Positions 53,372 to 63,869 of a stretch of 64,000 nt of DNA are shown here, piece after piece (the first letter of the stretch is position 1; every line of letters begins with the position of its first letter). The DNA comes from Gemmobacter aquaticus (GTDB taxonomy: Bacteria > Pseudomonadota > Alphaproteobacteria > Rhodobacterales > Rhodobacteraceae), in contig NZ_VOAK01000011.1 in NCBI RefSeq assembly GCF_007859075.1, forward strand, positions 1,488,001 to 1,552,000. Reading direction: 5' to 3'. Position numbers and translations under genes: made by a program. The notes beneath the pieces were generated by a model that was not told the origin of the DNA, ran no database searches, and saw only the letters and a list, made by a program, of their open reading frames with translations.

Positions 53372-54639
53372 ATGGCGCAACCAACACTTGGGCTTGGGGT
53401 TGACTTTGGCACGTCAAATACCGCCGCCGGCTACATGGTCGATGGGCAGCCGCGCCTCATCCAGTTTGCGCCCGGCCGGACCACAATTCCGACGACCTTC
53501 TTCTTCGACTATGAAGCGCGCGAGATGCTGATCGGCGAGTCTGCCAATCAAGCGCTTATTGAAGGTCTCGAAGGGCGCTTCATGCGGGCACTCAAGCGCG
53601 TCCTTGGCACGAGCCTCATGCATGAGCGCCGGCAGATCCTGAACGAGCGGCTGACCTTCGTCGACATCATCGCCCGCTTTCTGGCCGAGGTGAAGGCACG
53701 GGCCGAGGCCGAGGCTGGCGTGACCTTTGACCGCGTCCTCTCCGGGCGGCCCGTGGTGTTCCATGGCGTCGGCGATCCCCGCGAGGCCAAGGCCGAGGCG
53801 GACCTGCGCGCCTGCTATCTGGCGGCCGGATTCCGGGAGGTGGATTTCATGCCCGAGCCGCAGGCCGCCGCCATCGCCAGCGGCGCTCTGGAACAACAGG
53901 ATCCATCGGCCTCATCGTCGATGTGGGCGGCGGTACATCGGACTTCTCGCTGTTCCGGTCCGGTCGCGCGGGGGTTACAATCCTTGCCAATCACGGCGTC
54001 CGCATCGGCGGCACGGATTTCGACCGCTCCATCAGCATCGACCGGGTGATGCCGTATCTGGGCAAGGGAACCGAGCTGCGCAAGATCATGGGGCCGGGCA
54101 GCTCTCCCACCCCGAATGCCATCTTCAACGACCTGGCGACCTGGGAGATGATCCCGTTCCTTTACACGCCGCAGAACCGCCGGCTGGCGGCCGAGATGGT
54201 GCGGCTGGCGCATCAGCCGGAAAAGCTGTCGCGACTGGCAAAGGTGCTGGAGGAGGAGTTGGGGCACGACATGAGCTTCGCCGTGGAGCGCGGCAAGATC
54301 GCTGCCAATGGCGGCGAAGAGGCGGCTAACATCTTTCTCGACAAGATAGAGGCAGGCCTGGCCATTCCCCTGTCAGCGGAAGCCCTGGCCGCAAGCCTCG
54401 CCCAACATGCCGACGCGCTGGCAAAGGGCGCCCGCGAGACCCTGAGGATGGCAGGGCTCGATGTCGCCTGCGTCGATAGAGTGATTTACGTCGGAGGCTC
54501 CAGCCTGATGTCGATGGTATCGCAAACCATGCAGGAGCAGTTCCCGCAAGCTGTCCACGCGTTCAACGACGTTTTCACGGCTGTTGCAGACGGGCTTGCC
54601 ATCGCGGCACAGGACAAGAGGTCGATGCAACCGCGTTGA
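53372..54639 (+). pseudogene. YegD-like Hsp70-family chaperone, interrupted by a frameshift
   Basis: An actin-fold ATPase of the Hsp70 superfamily, YegD type, lacking a substrate-binding domain. Phosphate 1 is GLGVDFGTSNTAAGY; phosphate 2 is IVDVGGGTSDFSLFR; VIYVGGSSLMSMV near the end is the adenosine motif. The N-terminal part reads in the frame of 53372 to about codon 178 (near 53902), and the rest is in the -1 frame to 54639, so one base is missing around the CAACAGGATCC stretch. Corrected length is about 422, normal for YegD. No slippery heptamer is seen there. This may be a pseudogene or a sequencing error. GAGGAAC precedes the ATG. Confidence 0.8.
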
Positions 54640-54700
54640 TTCAAGCGCCGGGGTAGTCGCCCTCGGTTTAGCCCAGGCACGTCGGTCGATAGCATAGGTT

Positions 54701-54756
54701 ACGTGAGCGGCACCAAGCAATCAGACAGGATTCCTTGCTGCCAACATGGCTCACGT
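54701..54756. repeat. Long imperfect palindrome between convergent genes
   Basis: ACGTGAGC (54701-54708) pairs with GCTCACGT (54749-54756), and GGCACCAAGCAATC (54709-54722) pairs 12 of 14 with GATTCCTTGCTGCC (54729-54742) around a six-base loop. It lies between the Hsp70-like gene and kdpE, whose stops face each other. Without a T run it is not a simple terminator; it could be a bidirectional structure or the remains of a small mobile element. Confidence 0.6.
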
Positions 54757-54769
54757 GAAAAACTTGGCT

Positions 54770-55465
54770 TCAGGATTCAGTGACTTCCAGGAACCTGTAT
54801 CCGATGCCGGGTTCGGTCACGATGAAGCGCGGGTTTGTGGCATCATCACCAAGCTTCTGCCTAAGCTGACGAATGTAGACCCGCAGATACTGGCTGTCGT
54901 CGACATGGGCCGGACCCCAGATTGCCTTCAGGATCATCTCCTGGGTGACGAGGCGTCCGCGGTGGCTGGCAAGCATCCACAGCAGCTCGAACTCCCGACG
55001 AGTAAGATGAAGGGGGTGGCCTTCGAGCGTTGCGGAGTGATCGACGGCATCTATCCTGAGTGCGCCGATGGCCAGCACTGCGGGGGTCACCTCGGTCGCC
55101 CGATCGCGCAAGAGACCGCGAACCCGTGCAAGGAATTCCTTTACACCAAAGGGCTTGACCACATAGTCCTGAGCGCCTGCATCCAGCGCCTCGACCTTGT
55201 CGCCTTCATCGGCGCGGACGGACAGGATGAGGACCGGAACCTGGCTCCATCCCCGCAGGTCACGCAGTACCGACAGGCCGTCGGCATCCGGCAGGCCGAG
55301 ATCGAGCACGACAAGGGCCGGCGCTTCGCGTGCGGCCATCGCCAACCCTTCGCGCGCGGTGCCAGCTTCGATCACGCCATAGCCTTCGGCCGCAAGCGCC
55401 ACGCGCAGAAACCGACGGATTGGTGCTTCGTCATCGACGACAAGGATTCGGGCTTGCGCGCTCAC
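54770..55465 (-). CDS. kdpE: KdpE response regulator
   Basis: A 231-residue OmpR-type regulator. The receiver has Asp11/Asp12 and phosphoacceptor Asp55 in VVLDLGLPDADG; the C-terminal winged helix has LTRREFELLWMLASHRGRLVTQEMIL and LRVYIRQLRQKLGDD. Phosphorylated by KdpD under potassium limitation or osmotic stress, it activates the kdp promoter. Its ATG overlaps the kdpD stop (ATGA). It is the last gene of the operon. Confidence 0.95.
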   Translation of the reverse strand: MSAQARILVVDDEAPIRRFLRVALAAEGYGVIEAGTAREGLAMAAREAPALVVLDLGLPDADGLSVLRDLRGWSQVPVLILSVRADEGDKVEALDAGAQDYVVKPFGVKEFLARVRGLLRDRATEVTPAVLAIGALRIDAVDHSATLEGHPLHLTRREFELLWMLASHRGRLVTQEMILKAIWGPAHVDDSQYLRVYIRQLRQKLGDDATNPRFIVTEPGIGYRFLEVTES

Positions 55466-58137
55466 ACAGAGACCTCGGGATTGTGGAGAGGGAGTGCCAC
55501 CACAATACGGGTGCCGGTTCCATCGGGCCAGCCGGTCTCGGCCTTGATCGAGCCGCCCATCGCATCAACCAGTCCTTTGCAGATCGCGAGGCCAAGGCCC
55601 GTGCCAGCCCTCTGACGGTCCCCGCCGGCGACGCGGTAGAACATGTCGAAGACGCGCGCCTGATCGTTGGGGGGGATTCCGGGGCCACAGTCGGTGACTG
55701 AAAGCTCGACGCGTCCCCCCTGCAGCCGGGCGGCAACAGCAATCGCGGTTCCCTCGGGCGCATACTTGGCGGCATTGTCGAGTATGTTGACCAGCACTTG
55801 TTCCAAAAGCACCCCGTCGGCTAGGATCAGTGGCAAGTTCGGCGCAAGTTCGACTTCCAGGTCATGCCCGCGCAGGACGCCCTTCATCCGCGACCGGGCA
55901 CCGCCGACGATCTCGGCCACATCCTGCGGCGCAAGGCGGGGCTTGAGGGCGCCGTGGCCGAGGCGGGTCATGTCGAGCAGGTTCTGGACGTAGCGGTCCA
56001 GCCGCTCGCCCTCTTCGCGGATATTCTCGGCCAGATCGCGACGGACGTCCGTGGGCAGGTCGGCTTCCGCCAGATGGCCAGCAGCGCCAATGATTGTCAC
56101 CAGTGGCGTCCGAAGATCGTGGCTGACGCTGTTCAACAGGGCCGTGCGCAGCCTCTCGGTCTCAGTGGCAAGCTGGGTGGCGGCCAGATCCTCGGTCAGC
56201 CGCAGCCGTTCCAGCGCCAAGGCAATCTGGTCGATCAAGGCATCCAGAAGCCGCCTGTCGGTGCGTAGAAGCCGGCGGTCATCTTCAAAAGCGATGCCAA
56301 GGACGCCCAGTCGCCGGTCACCCGCCACCAGCGGCAGGAAGAACCAGCGCGCCATGGGCAGCGTGTCCGATCCCCGGCCCGCGGGCTCACCTTTCTCCCA
56401 CGCGAATTGCGCGGCAGACTGGTCTCGCACATCCAGTTGATCCTCGGGGGGAAAGCCCCCCACGACCCACAACTCCGCTCCGCGCGGCATCAAGAGCACC
56501 GCCTCGCAGCGTAGCGTTGTCGCCACGTGGCTGACCGAGGCCCAAACCACATCATCGGCTGTGGCTGCGGCAGCGACCCTGCGGCTGAAGTCGTAGAGCT
56601 TGTTCGTGCGGTCGGCGATGGCGGCCTGCGCATCCACCCTGGCACGCAGGCGCGCCGCCAGGTTGCCGGTGACCAGCGATGCGGCAAGGAACAGCCCCAA
56701 GGTCAGCAGTTCGCCTTGCCGCGAGACGTGGAAGGTGTAGCGCGGGTGGGTGAAGAGGAAGTTGTAAGCCATAAAGCCCAGAACTGCAGCCGCAAGAGCA
56801 GGTCCAAGGCCCCGGCGGCTCGCCACCACGACGACGGCGGTCATGTAGATTACGCTAAGGCTGGCCACGGGGAACAATTGCTCGGCCCCCCAGGAACAGG
56901 CCGAGGCGATAGCGACGGCCAGGACCGCTTCAACCCAGGCGCGCGGCTCTGCCCCCAAACGCGGCAGGTGGAAGCGGCTGGCCTGTGGTTTTTCATCCGG
57001 TATCGAGGCAACGGTGACCTCGAACGGACCGGCTTTCCGCAGGACATCGGTCGCGACATCCTCTGATGTCCATTTTGCCCAGAACGGCCGGGGCCGCGGG
57101 CGACCGATCACAATGCGGCGCACGTTGCGGTCACGGGCATAGGTAAGGATCGCCTCGGCCACGTCATGCTCAGCCTCCAGCGTCGCCAGTTCTGCGCCCA
57201 GCCGTTCGGCCAGCCGCAGGCTACCCGCGAGCCGGTCCTTGTCGGCCTCGGGCTGAGCCTCCATCCGCGTCTGCGCGACATTCAGCGCGATCCACTCTGC
57301 CCGCGCGCGGTCAGCACTGCGCTTGGCCACCCGTATCGCCTCACGCGCGGCAGGGCTTTCGTTGATGCACACGAGGATGCGTTCCTGCGTTGGCCATGGC
57401 CCGGCGATGGCATTCGCGGCCATGTGTTCACGCAACTGCGCGTCAACGCGATCGGCGGCGGCGCGCATGGCGAGTTCGCGCAGCGCAGTCAGGTTGCCCT
57501 TGACGAAGAAGGACCCGAGCGCGCGGGCGGCCTGGTCGGCCGGATAGACCTTGCCCTGCTTCAGACGGTCCACCAGCTCATCCGGCGGCAGGTCAATCAG
57601 CTCGATTTCGTCGGCCATCTCGAGCGCGCCATCCGGCACGGTTTCGCGCACGCGGACGCCCGTGATGCGGGCGACAGTCTCGTTCAGCGTCTCGATGTGT
57701 TGGATGTTTAGCGTGGTATAGACGTCGATCCCGGCGGCCAGCACCTCCTCGACGTCCTGCCAGCGCTTCTCATGCCGGCTACCGTCCGCGTTGGTGTGTG
57801 CCAGTTCGTCGATCAGCGCGAGTGCGGGTTTGCGTGCCAAGAGACCGTCCAGGTCCATCTCGGTCAGCGCACGGCCCTTGTGAATCACCGGTTTGCGCGC
57901 AAGTTGCGGCAGACCTGCCAGCTTGGCTTGCGTTTCCGCCCTGTCGTGGGTCTCGATCAGCGCAGCGATGACATCAACACCTTCGGCACGCTTGCGCTGT
58001 GCATCGTCCAGCATCGCCCAAGTCTTGCCGACACCTGGAGCCGCGCCCAAGAAGACCTTCAGCCGACCCCGCCCCTCACGCGCGGCCTGCGTAAGAAGTG
58101 CTTCAGGAGAGGGGCGGATGTCGGCATCGGGCGTCAT
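55462..58137 (-). CDS. kdpD: KdpD sensor histidine kinase
   Basis: An 891-residue membrane kinase that senses K+ limitation. The N-terminal KdpD domain has the Walker A-like GAAPGVGKT at 31-39 and a USP-like domain follows (ILVCINESPAAREAI near 250). Four membrane helices lie at about 400-500, a GAF-like domain to about 650, the H-box SVSHDLRTPL (His near 672) and the ATPase domain with NILDNAAKYAPEG and GTGLGLAIC near the end. It sits between kdpC and kdpE in the usual order. Confidence 0.95.
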   Translation of the reverse strand: MTPDADIRPSPEALLTQAAREGRGRLKVFLGAAPGVGKTWAMLDDAQRKRAEGVDVIAALIETHDRAETQAKLAGLPQLARKPVIHKGRALTEMDLDGLLARKPALALIDELAHTNADGSRHEKRWQDVEEVLAAGIDVYTTLNIQHIETLNETVARITGVRVRETVPDGALEMADEIELIDLPPDELVDRLKQGKVYPADQAARALGSFFVKGNLTALRELAMRAAADRVDAQLREHMAANAIAGPWPTQERILVCINESPAAREAIRVAKRSADRARAEWIALNVAQTRMEAQPEADKDRLAGSLRLAERLGAELATLEAEHDVAEAILTYARDRNVRRIVIGRPRPRPFWAKWTSEDVATDVLRKAGPFEVTVASIPDEKPQASRFHLPRLGAEPRAWVEAVLAVAIASACSWGAEQLFPVASLSVIYMTAVVVVASRRGLGPALAAAVLGFMAYNFLFTHPRYTFHVSRQGELLTLGLFLAASLVTGNLAARLRARVDAQAAIADRTNKLYDFSRRVAAAATADDVVWASVSHVATTLRCEAVLLMPRGAELWVVGGFPPEDQLDVRDQSAAQFAWEKGEPAGRGSDTLPMARWFFLPLVAGDRRLGVLGIAFEDDRRLLRTDRRLLDALIDQIALALERLRLTEDLAATQLATETERLRTALLNSVSHDLRTPLVTIIGAAGHLAEADLPTDVRRDLAENIREEGERLDRYVQNLLDMTRLGHGALKPRLAPQDVAEIVGGARSRMKGVLRGHDLEVELAPNLPLILADGVLLEQVLVNILDNAAKYAPEGTAIAVAARLQGGRVELSVTDCGPGIPPNDQARVFDMFYRVAGGDRQRAGTGLGLAICKGLVDAMGGSIKAETGWPDGTGTRIVVALPLHNPEVSV

Positions 58138-58145
58138 TCGGAGGC

Positions 58146-58727
58146 TTATCCTTCGCCGCCAGCGGGCGGTATCGGGAACGCGTCGTCAAGCGCAATGTTT
58201 GTCTGAAGCACGTTAACCCTGTGTTCGCCATAGAGTCCGAGGAACGGGCCTTCGACGGCAGTTTCGATCAATCGTCGCACAGCGCCCGCATCCACACCCC
58301 GTGCCGCGGCGATCCGGTCAGCTTGCGCGAGCGCGCTTTCCGGGCTGATATGCGGATCAAGACCAGAGCCGGAAGCGGTAACCGCATCGATGGGCGCCTC
58401 TGCCCCGTTCGCAGCGCTCCATGTTGCGCGGCGTTCCGCGACTGTGGCGATCAGTACGGTCGAGGTTGGCCCAAGATTGGAGGCCCCGGTTCCGGCGGCA
58501 TTCCAGCCGCTGGCAGAAGGGCGCGGGTGGAGCCAGGCATCGCCCGCGAAGGGCTGTGCGATCAGGGATGAACCGATCATTGTTCCATCCATTTCGATCA
58601 GACTGCCATTGGCCGCCGACGGGAACAGCGCTTGCGCGGCCCCAGTCATGACCAGAGGATAGGCAAGCCCGGTCAGCAGGGTGAATACGGTGGTCAGGGC
58701 GATGGCCGGGCGCAGGTGGTTGAGCAT
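58146..58727 (-). CDS. kdpC: KdpC, potassium ATPase subunit C
   Basis: A 193-residue protein with one N-terminal membrane helix (ALTTVFTLLTGLAYPLVMTGAAQALFP) and a periplasmic domain with the family's FHPRPSA-like segment, here AWLHPRPSASGWNAAGTGASNLGP, and SGLDPHISPESALAQADRIAAARG. It stabilises KdpFABC and raises ATP affinity. It lies 11 bases after kdpB. Confidence 0.95.
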   Translation of the reverse strand: MLNHLRPAIALTTVFTLLTGLAYPLVMTGAAQALFPSAANGSLIEMDGTMIGSSLIAQPFAGDAWLHPRPSASGWNAAGTGASNLGPTSTVLIATVAERRATWSAANGAEAPIDAVTASGSGLDPHISPESALAQADRIAAARGVDAGAVRRLIETAVEGPFLGLYGEHRVNVLQTNIALDDAFPIPPAGGEG

Positions 58728-58738
58728 GTCTTTCTCCT

Positions 58739-60775
58739 TCAGGCGAGGTTCAGGGCCACGAGGGTCGCGTCGATGGCCTTGATTCCGACGAAAGGCACGA
58801 TCAGCCCGCCCAAACCGTAAATCAGAAGGTTTCGCCGCAAGAGTGCCGCCGCGCTGGACGGGCGGTACCGCACCCCCCGCAGAGCGAGCGGCACCAGAGC
58901 GACGAGGATCAGCGCATTGAAAATTACCGCCGAGAGCATGGCTGATATGGGTGAGGCAAGCCCCATGATGTTCAACACTCCAAGGCCAGGATAGGCCCCC
59001 ACAAAGATCGCGGGCAGGATGGCGAAGTATTTCGCCACATCGTTGGCGATGCTGAATGTCGTCAGCGCCCCGCGCGAGATCAGAAGTTGCTTGCCCACCA
59101 GCACCACCTCGATCAGCTTCGTCGGGTCACTGTCCAGATCAATCAGGTTCGCGGCCTCTTTCGCCGCCGGGGTGCCTGCGTTCATCGCCACCCCCACGTC
59201 GGCCTGCGCCAATGCGGGCGCGTCGTTTGACCCGTCGCCGCACATGGCGACCAGCCGCCCGCCCGCCTGTTCGCGGCGGATAAGGTCGAGCTTCATCTCG
59301 GGCGTGGCTTCGGCGAGGAAATCATCGACCCCCGCCTCGGCCGCAATCGCGGCGGCGGTCAACGGGTTGTCGCCGGTGATCATCACCGTGCGGATACCCA
59401 TGGCGCGCAACTCGGCAAAGCGTTCGCGCACGCCGGGTTTCACGATGTCTTTGAGGTGGACCGCGCCGAGGATCTCGGCCCCTTCGGCCACCAGCAAGGG
59501 CGTGCCACCCGACCGCGCAATGGCATCCACCTGCGAAGCCAGCACACCGGGCGGGGTCGTGCCGGTCAGCCGGATCACCGCGTCTGTGGCCCCCTTGCGG
59601 AAGCTGCGCCCGCACTCAAGATCCAGTCCCGAAAGCCGCGTCTGTGCGGTGAAGGCCACCGCTTGCGCCCCTTTGGGCATGTCTGGAACCGCCCCCGACA
59701 CCTCGCGCGCCTTGTCGACGATGGATTTGCCTTCGGGCGTCTCGTCGGCCAGCGAAGCCAGCGTCGCCGCTTCTGCCAGACGCGCCATATCCACCCCCGG
59801 CGCGGGAATCAGCGCATCGGCCATGCGGTTGCCGAAGGTGATCGTGCCGGTCTTGTCCAGAAGCAGCGTGTCCACATCCCCCGCCGCCTCGACCGCACGG
59901 CCGGATTTGGCGATGACGTTGGCCTTGACCAGCCTGTCCATCCCGGCAATGCCGATGGCACTCAGCAGCCCTCCGATAGTGGTGGGGATCAGCGTGACGA
60001 ACAGCGCCCCCAGCACGATCACCGGGATTGTGGTGCCGGAATAGCTGGCAAAGGCAGGCAAGGTTACAACCACAAAGAGGAAGATCAACGTCAGCCCGAC
60101 AAGGAGGATGTTCAGCGCGATCTCGTTCGGGGTCTTCTGCCGCTCGGCGCCTTCGACCAGCGCGATCATCCGGTCGAGGAAGCTCTTGCCAGGTTCCGCC
60201 GTCACCCGGATCACAAGCCAGTCAGACACGACCGTGGTGCCCCCCGTCACCGAGGAGCGATCGCCCCCGGCTTCGCGGATCACCGGCGCGCTTTCGCCAG
60301 TGATGGCGCTTTCGTTGACCGAGGCCACGCCGCGCACCGCCTCGCCATCCGCCGGGATGATCTCACCCGCCGCGACATGGACGAACTGGCCTGCGCGCAG
60401 CGCAGTGGACAGCGTTTCCGTGGCGCTGGCAGGATCGTCATCCGCAGCACCGAGGACGCGCACCCTGGTTTCAGACTTCGTCGCGCGCAGGGTGTCTGCC
60501 CGCGCCTTGCCGCGCCCTTCGGCCAAGGCTTCGGCGAAATTGGCGAAGAGGACGCACAGCCACAGCCACGCCGCTATATGCAAGCTGGCTCCAGCGCCCT
60601 GAACGCCGCTTAGAAAGTCGCGCAGGCCGAGAACCGTGGTCATCGCCGCCACAATGGCGGTCACGAACATCACGGGGTTGCGCCACAGGATGCGGGGGTT
60701 GAGCTTGGTGACGCCCGCCCGGATTGCGGCGGGGTAAAGGCCGCTCATATCGGCCGTCTTGGTCGGTTTCGACAT
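58739..60775 (-). CDS. kdpB: KdpB, potassium-transporting P-type ATPase
   Basis: The catalytic subunit, 678 residues. It has ITGESAPV near 155, the phosphorylated Asp near 306 in [43 protein letters not shown] and [22 protein letters not shown] near 515-545, then [11 protein letters not shown] before the last helices. It hydrolyses ATP to move K+ with KdpA. It lies 9 bases after kdpA. Confidence 0.97.
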   Translation of the reverse strand: MSKPTKTADMSGLYPAAIRAGVTKLNPRILWRNPVMFVTAIVAAMTTVLGLRDFLSGVQGAGASLHIAAWLWLCVLFANFAEALAEGRGKARADTLRATKSETRVRVLGAADDDPASATETLSTALRAGQFVHVAAGEIIPADGEAVRGVASVNESAITGESAPVIREAGGDRSSVTGGTTVVSDWLVIRVTAEPGKSFLDRMIALVEGAERQKTPNEIALNILLVGLTLIFLFVVVTLPAFASYSGTTIPVIVLGALFVTLIPTTIGGLLSAIGIAGMDRLVKANVIAKSGRAVEAAGDVDTLLLDKTGTITFGNRMADALIPAPGVDMARLAEAATLASLADETPEGKSIVDKAREVSGAVPDMPKGAQAVAFTAQTRLSGLDLECGRSFRKGATDAVIRLTGTTPPGVLASQVDAIARSGGTPLLVAEGAEILGAVHLKDIVKPGVRERFAELRAMGIRTVMITGDNPLTAAAIAAEAGVDDFLAEATPEMKLDLIRREQAGGRLVAMCGDGSNDAPALAQADVGVAMNAGTPAAKEAANLIDLDSDPTKLIEVVLVGKQLLISRGALTTFSIANDVAKYFAILPAIFVGAYPGLGVLNIMGLASPISAMLSAVIFNALILVALVPLALRGVRYRPSSAAALLRRNLLIYGLGGLIVPFVGIKAIDATLVALNLA

Positions 60776-60784
60776 CGGGGTGCC

Positions 60785-62458
60785 TCAGAAGCTCTGCCCG
60801 GCCAGCCGCGCGGTCTCTTCCGCGATGGGGCCAAGGGCGAGGACAGGAAAGAAGGTCAGCGCGCCAAGGATCAGCACGGTGAGGATGAGAAGCGTCACGA
60901 AGAGCGGCCCGTGGGTTGGGAAAGTGCCCGACGTGGCGGGGGCCTGCGGCTTTCGGATCATCGACCCTGCGATGGCGAGCATCGGGATGATGATCGCATA
61001 GCGGCCGATCAGCATGATGATCCCGAGTGCGGTCGTGTGCCAGGGAAGTGCCGCGCCGTAGCCGCCGAAGGCACTGCCATTGTTCCCGGTGGCAGACGAA
61101 TAGGCGTAGAGGATCTCGCTCATCCCATGCGGCCCGGCCTCCTGCACCGCAGCCAGCGCCTGCGGCACAGTGGCAGCGACTGCACCCCCGACCAGAATGC
61201 CCAACGGCATCGACAGGAAGGCCAGCACGGCCAGTGTCACCTCGCGCCCCTCGATCTTGCGACCGAGGTATTCGGGCGTGCGGCCCACCATGAGCCCAGC
61301 CAGGAACACTGCGAGGACAACATAGAGGAGCATGCCGTACAGCCCCGCGCCGACGCCGCCGAAGATCACCTCGCCAACCTGCATGAAGATCATCATCACA
61401 AGGCCAGACAGCGGCATGAACGAGTCGTGCATCGCATTGACCGACCCGTTTGATGCCGCCGTGGTGGAAGCCGCCCACAGCGACGAGAGCATTGCGCCGA
61501 AGCGCTGCTCTTTCCCCTCCATGTTGGCGCCAACCCCGAGAGCCGGGTTGCCCGCAACCTCGTTGTAGTGGATCACCACAAGCCCCGCGACGAACATCAC
61601 CGCCATTGCGGCAAAGATCGCCCAGCCTTGCCGACGGTCTCCGACCAACCGCCCGAAGAGGAAGCAGAACGCCACCGGGATCAGGAGGATCGACAGGCAT
61701 TGTGCCAGATTGGATGCGATGGTCGGGTTCTCGAAAGGATGAGCCGAGTTCACGCCGAAGAACCCGCCGCCGTTGGTACCAAGTTGCTTGATCGCGATCT
61801 GCGCAGCAGCGGGGCCACGGGCGATGACTTGCTCGCCGCCCTCGATGCCCCTGGCGACCACTGCGCCCTGCAGGGTTTGCGGCACGCCCTGCGCTGCCAG
61901 GAACAACGCGAGAACCACGGACAACGGCAAGAGAACCCACAGAACCGACCGGGTCAGATCGACCCAGAAGTTGCCCAGGCCGGACCCCTTGGCCGCGGCA
62001 AATCCGCGGATCACGGCTACAGCCACTGCCATCCCAGTGCCCGCGCTGACAAAGTTCTGCACTGTCAGCCCGGCCATCTGGCTCAGATAACTCAGCTGCG
62101 CTTCGCCCGAATAGGCCTGCCAGTTGGTGTTGGTCACGAAGCTGACGGCGGTGTTGAAGGCAAGGTCAGGCGCCATGCCGCCGATGCCGTCGGGGTTCAG
62201 CGGCAGCGCCCCCTGCAGTCGCAGGGCCGCGTAAAGGAGCACGAAACCCACGAGGTTGAAGGCCAGCACCGCCAGCGCATAGGCGGACCAGCCCATGAGC
62301 CTTTCAGGTGTAGCCCCGCAGGCGCGAAGGAGGAAACCTTCAAGGCGCAGGAGCGGGAGCGGTAGCGTTCCGCCGTAGACGCGCGCCATCCAGATCGCCA
62401 ACGCCCACGCCAGGCCAACGAGGACAGTGAAATACAGTGCGTAGGCAAGCAAGGTCAT
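60785..62458 (-). CDS. kdpA: KdpA, potassium-binding channel-like subunit
   Basis: A 557-residue inner-membrane protein with about ten helices and repeated selectivity-loop segments, for example [18 protein letters not shown] near 110-127, [20 protein letters not shown] near 225-244 and [16 protein letters not shown] near 455-470. It selects K+ before handing it to KdpB. The ATG at 62458 has GGGAGG upstream, 13 bases after kdpF; the longer open frame to 62536 overlaps kdpF and is not used. Confidence 0.96.
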   Translation of the reverse strand: MTLLAYALYFTVLVGLAWALAIWMARVYGGTLPLPLLRLEGFLLRACGATPERLMGWSAYALAVLAFNLVGFVLLYAALRLQGALPLNPDGIGGMAPDLAFNTAVSFVTNTNWQAYSGEAQLSYLSQMAGLTVQNFVSAGTGMAVAVAVIRGFAAAKGSGLGNFWVDLTRSVLWVLLPLSVVLALFLAAQGVPQTLQGAVVARGIEGGEQVIARGPAAAQIAIKQLGTNGGGFFGVNSAHPFENPTIASNLAQCLSILLIPVAFCFLFGRLVGDRRQGWAIFAAMAVMFVAGLVVIHYNEVAGNPALGVGANMEGKEQRFGAMLSSLWAASTTAASNGSVNAMHDSFMPLSGLVMMIFMQVGEVIFGGVGAGLYGMLLYVVLAVFLAGLMVGRTPEYLGRKIEGREVTLAVLAFLSMPLGILVGGAVAATVPQALAAVQEAGPHGMSEILYAYSSATGNNGSAFGGYGAALPWHTTALGIIMLIGRYAIIIPMLAIAGSMIRKPQAPATSGTFPTHGPLFVTLLILTVLILGALTFFPVLALGPIAEETARLAGQSF

Positions 62459-62471
62459 CGCGCGCCCTCCC

Positions 62472-62558
62472 TCAGAACCGGTCTGGGCGCAGCAGAGCCG
62501 CACCGAGATAGACGAAGAGGCACGCCGCCACGGCAAGCCCGAGGATCAGGTCAAACAT
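62472..62558 (-). CDS. kdpF: KdpF, small stabilising subunit
   Basis: A 28-residue single-helix peptide, [20 protein letters not shown] with the tail ALLRPDRF. The LVYLxxALLRPExF ending is the KdpF signature. It stabilises the KdpABC complex in the membrane. It directly precedes kdpA on the same strand and follows the 27-residue peptide gene by 8 bases. Confidence 0.9.
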   Translation of the reverse strand: MFDLILGLAVAACLFVYLGAALLRPDRF

Positions 62559-62566
62559 GGCGCCCC

Positions 62567-62650
62567 TCACATCCGTTCGGCGGCGCGCACGCCAAGAGCA
62601 GCGACCGCAAACCCGGCGAAACCGAGGGCGAGGTAGACAAGATCGAGCAT
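62567..62650 (-). CDS. 27-residue membrane peptide at the head of the kdp operon
   Basis: MLDLVYLALGFAGFAVAALG then VRAAERM: one hydrophobic helix with a charged C-terminus, similar in form to but distinct from KdpF. CCGGAGA lies about 7 nt before the ATG, and kdpF starts 8 bases after its stop. I recall comparable short frames before kdpF in other alphaproteobacteria, usually unannotated. It could be a second small Kdp subunit or a leader peptide. Confidence 0.6.
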   Translation of the reverse strand: MLDLVYLALGFAGFAVAALGVRAAERM

Positions 62651-62967
62651 GGGAAATCTCCGGTTAGCCTGATCAGAGCATCCAGGAGGGTTGCGTAAAG
62701 GCGCTATGCGGGACTTCGCCACCCCGCGTAAGGACAACGTAAAGGAATCAACGATGCAGAAGCTGTCTGCGGCGTCCGCTCACCGACCGCGGAGGGATTT
62801 CGGTTTTCGGCGCGATGTGATCGCGCGTGACCGCTTCCCGCCCGCGAGACCTCAAGGAGCGTCCTGGGCATCTCATGATACCATCGTTCCTGTCGGATCA
62901 GCGGAAGTCAGGGTGGGGCTGGAGGACAGGAAGTCACTCCATATCCGCCGACTATCTTCCTGCGATA

Positions 62968-63604
62968 CGACCCGAACGTCCGGCCTGGAACCAGAGCCGC
63001 ATCATCAGCCAGAAGCGCCCGTTGCTGACCAGGCACGTCTGGTCGATCCGCGTCCGGCTGGAAATGGCGGGCAACCGACGTGACCTGGCCTCGTTCAACA
63101 TGGCGGTAAAGGGCAAGATTCGGGGCTGCGACCAGGTTTGACTGAAGGTCCGCGACGTGTTTGCGGCCGTGTGGGTGAAGGAGCGTGCATCAGTCACCCA
63201 GACCAAGACGCGCAAGCCGGTCTGCTTCGAATTTACGGAAACAACACGCCAGTCGCTTGAACGCTGGAGTACCGATCCCGAGATGCTCGGACAGCAACGT
63301 CTCTGGCCCAGCCGTCTCCACCACAGTCCGCATCTGGCAACGAGACAGTATGCGCGAATGGGTTACGTCATCTGGGCTTGATCCGAGCACCTGTGGGACC
63401 CATTCGATGCGCCGGACGAAAGTGGCCCAGACCTACAAGGAGACGGGAACCCGGCGGGCGGTTCAGCTTCTGCTGGGTCACACCAAGTTGGACAGCACGG
63501 TTCGATACCTCGGCGTCGATCTAGACGACGCGCTGACGCTGTCGGAGGGGATAGATCTTCAACCACGACGCCGGTCAGCGGTTTTTCCACTGACCTGCCC
63601 ATAG
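62968..63604 (+). pseudogene. Tyrosine recombinase/integrase pseudogene
   Basis: It matches a short integrase type: RHVWSIRVRLEMAGNRRDLASFNMAV, then VKERASVTQTKTRKPVCFEFTE, LWPSRLHHSPHLATRQYAR, THSMRRTKVAQTY (the H..R of the active site) and LLGHTKLDSTVRYLGVD (the Tyr nucleophile is in the last motif). The frame is broken by a TGA at 63139-63141 and by a frameshift near 63350-63358. The N-terminal arm before 62968 is not recognised. This marks an old integration event next to the kdp operon. Confidence 0.8.
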
Positions 63605-63869
63605 CGGCCTCTGAGCAAGAGTTGCTCGACATGAAGCGATTTCACAAAAGCAGTCAGTCGCAAATACGTTACCGGATCGCCATCTGACGTAGCCACAGAC
63701 GCAAGTAACTGGTGATACTGACGGTTTGCAGGCGACGGTTCGCGTTAATTTGCAATGTTTGGTCGTCGATCTTTTGCATCGCTGCCAATGTTGCCATCGC
63801 GAGTCCGTTGATGGTTTGAGGGATCGGCGGGAGCTCTGTTAAGTCGGATCCAATTCTTCGCGGACTGTG
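63605..63869. other. Lower-GC stretch without a supported gene
   Basis: The composition is visibly more AT-rich than the rest of the window. On the minus strand a 65-codon frame without a good start (TLAAMQKIDDQTLQINANRR region) continues in phase with the partial gene downstream, beyond its TGA at 63870-63872. This could be the decayed end of that gene or chance. Confidence 0.25.

Noticed and set aside
53890-53925. Programmed -1 frameshifting in the Hsp70-like gene
   Set aside because: No X-XXY-YYZ slippery heptamer or downstream structure is evident, and YegD homologues are made from a single frame; mutation or base-call error is simpler.
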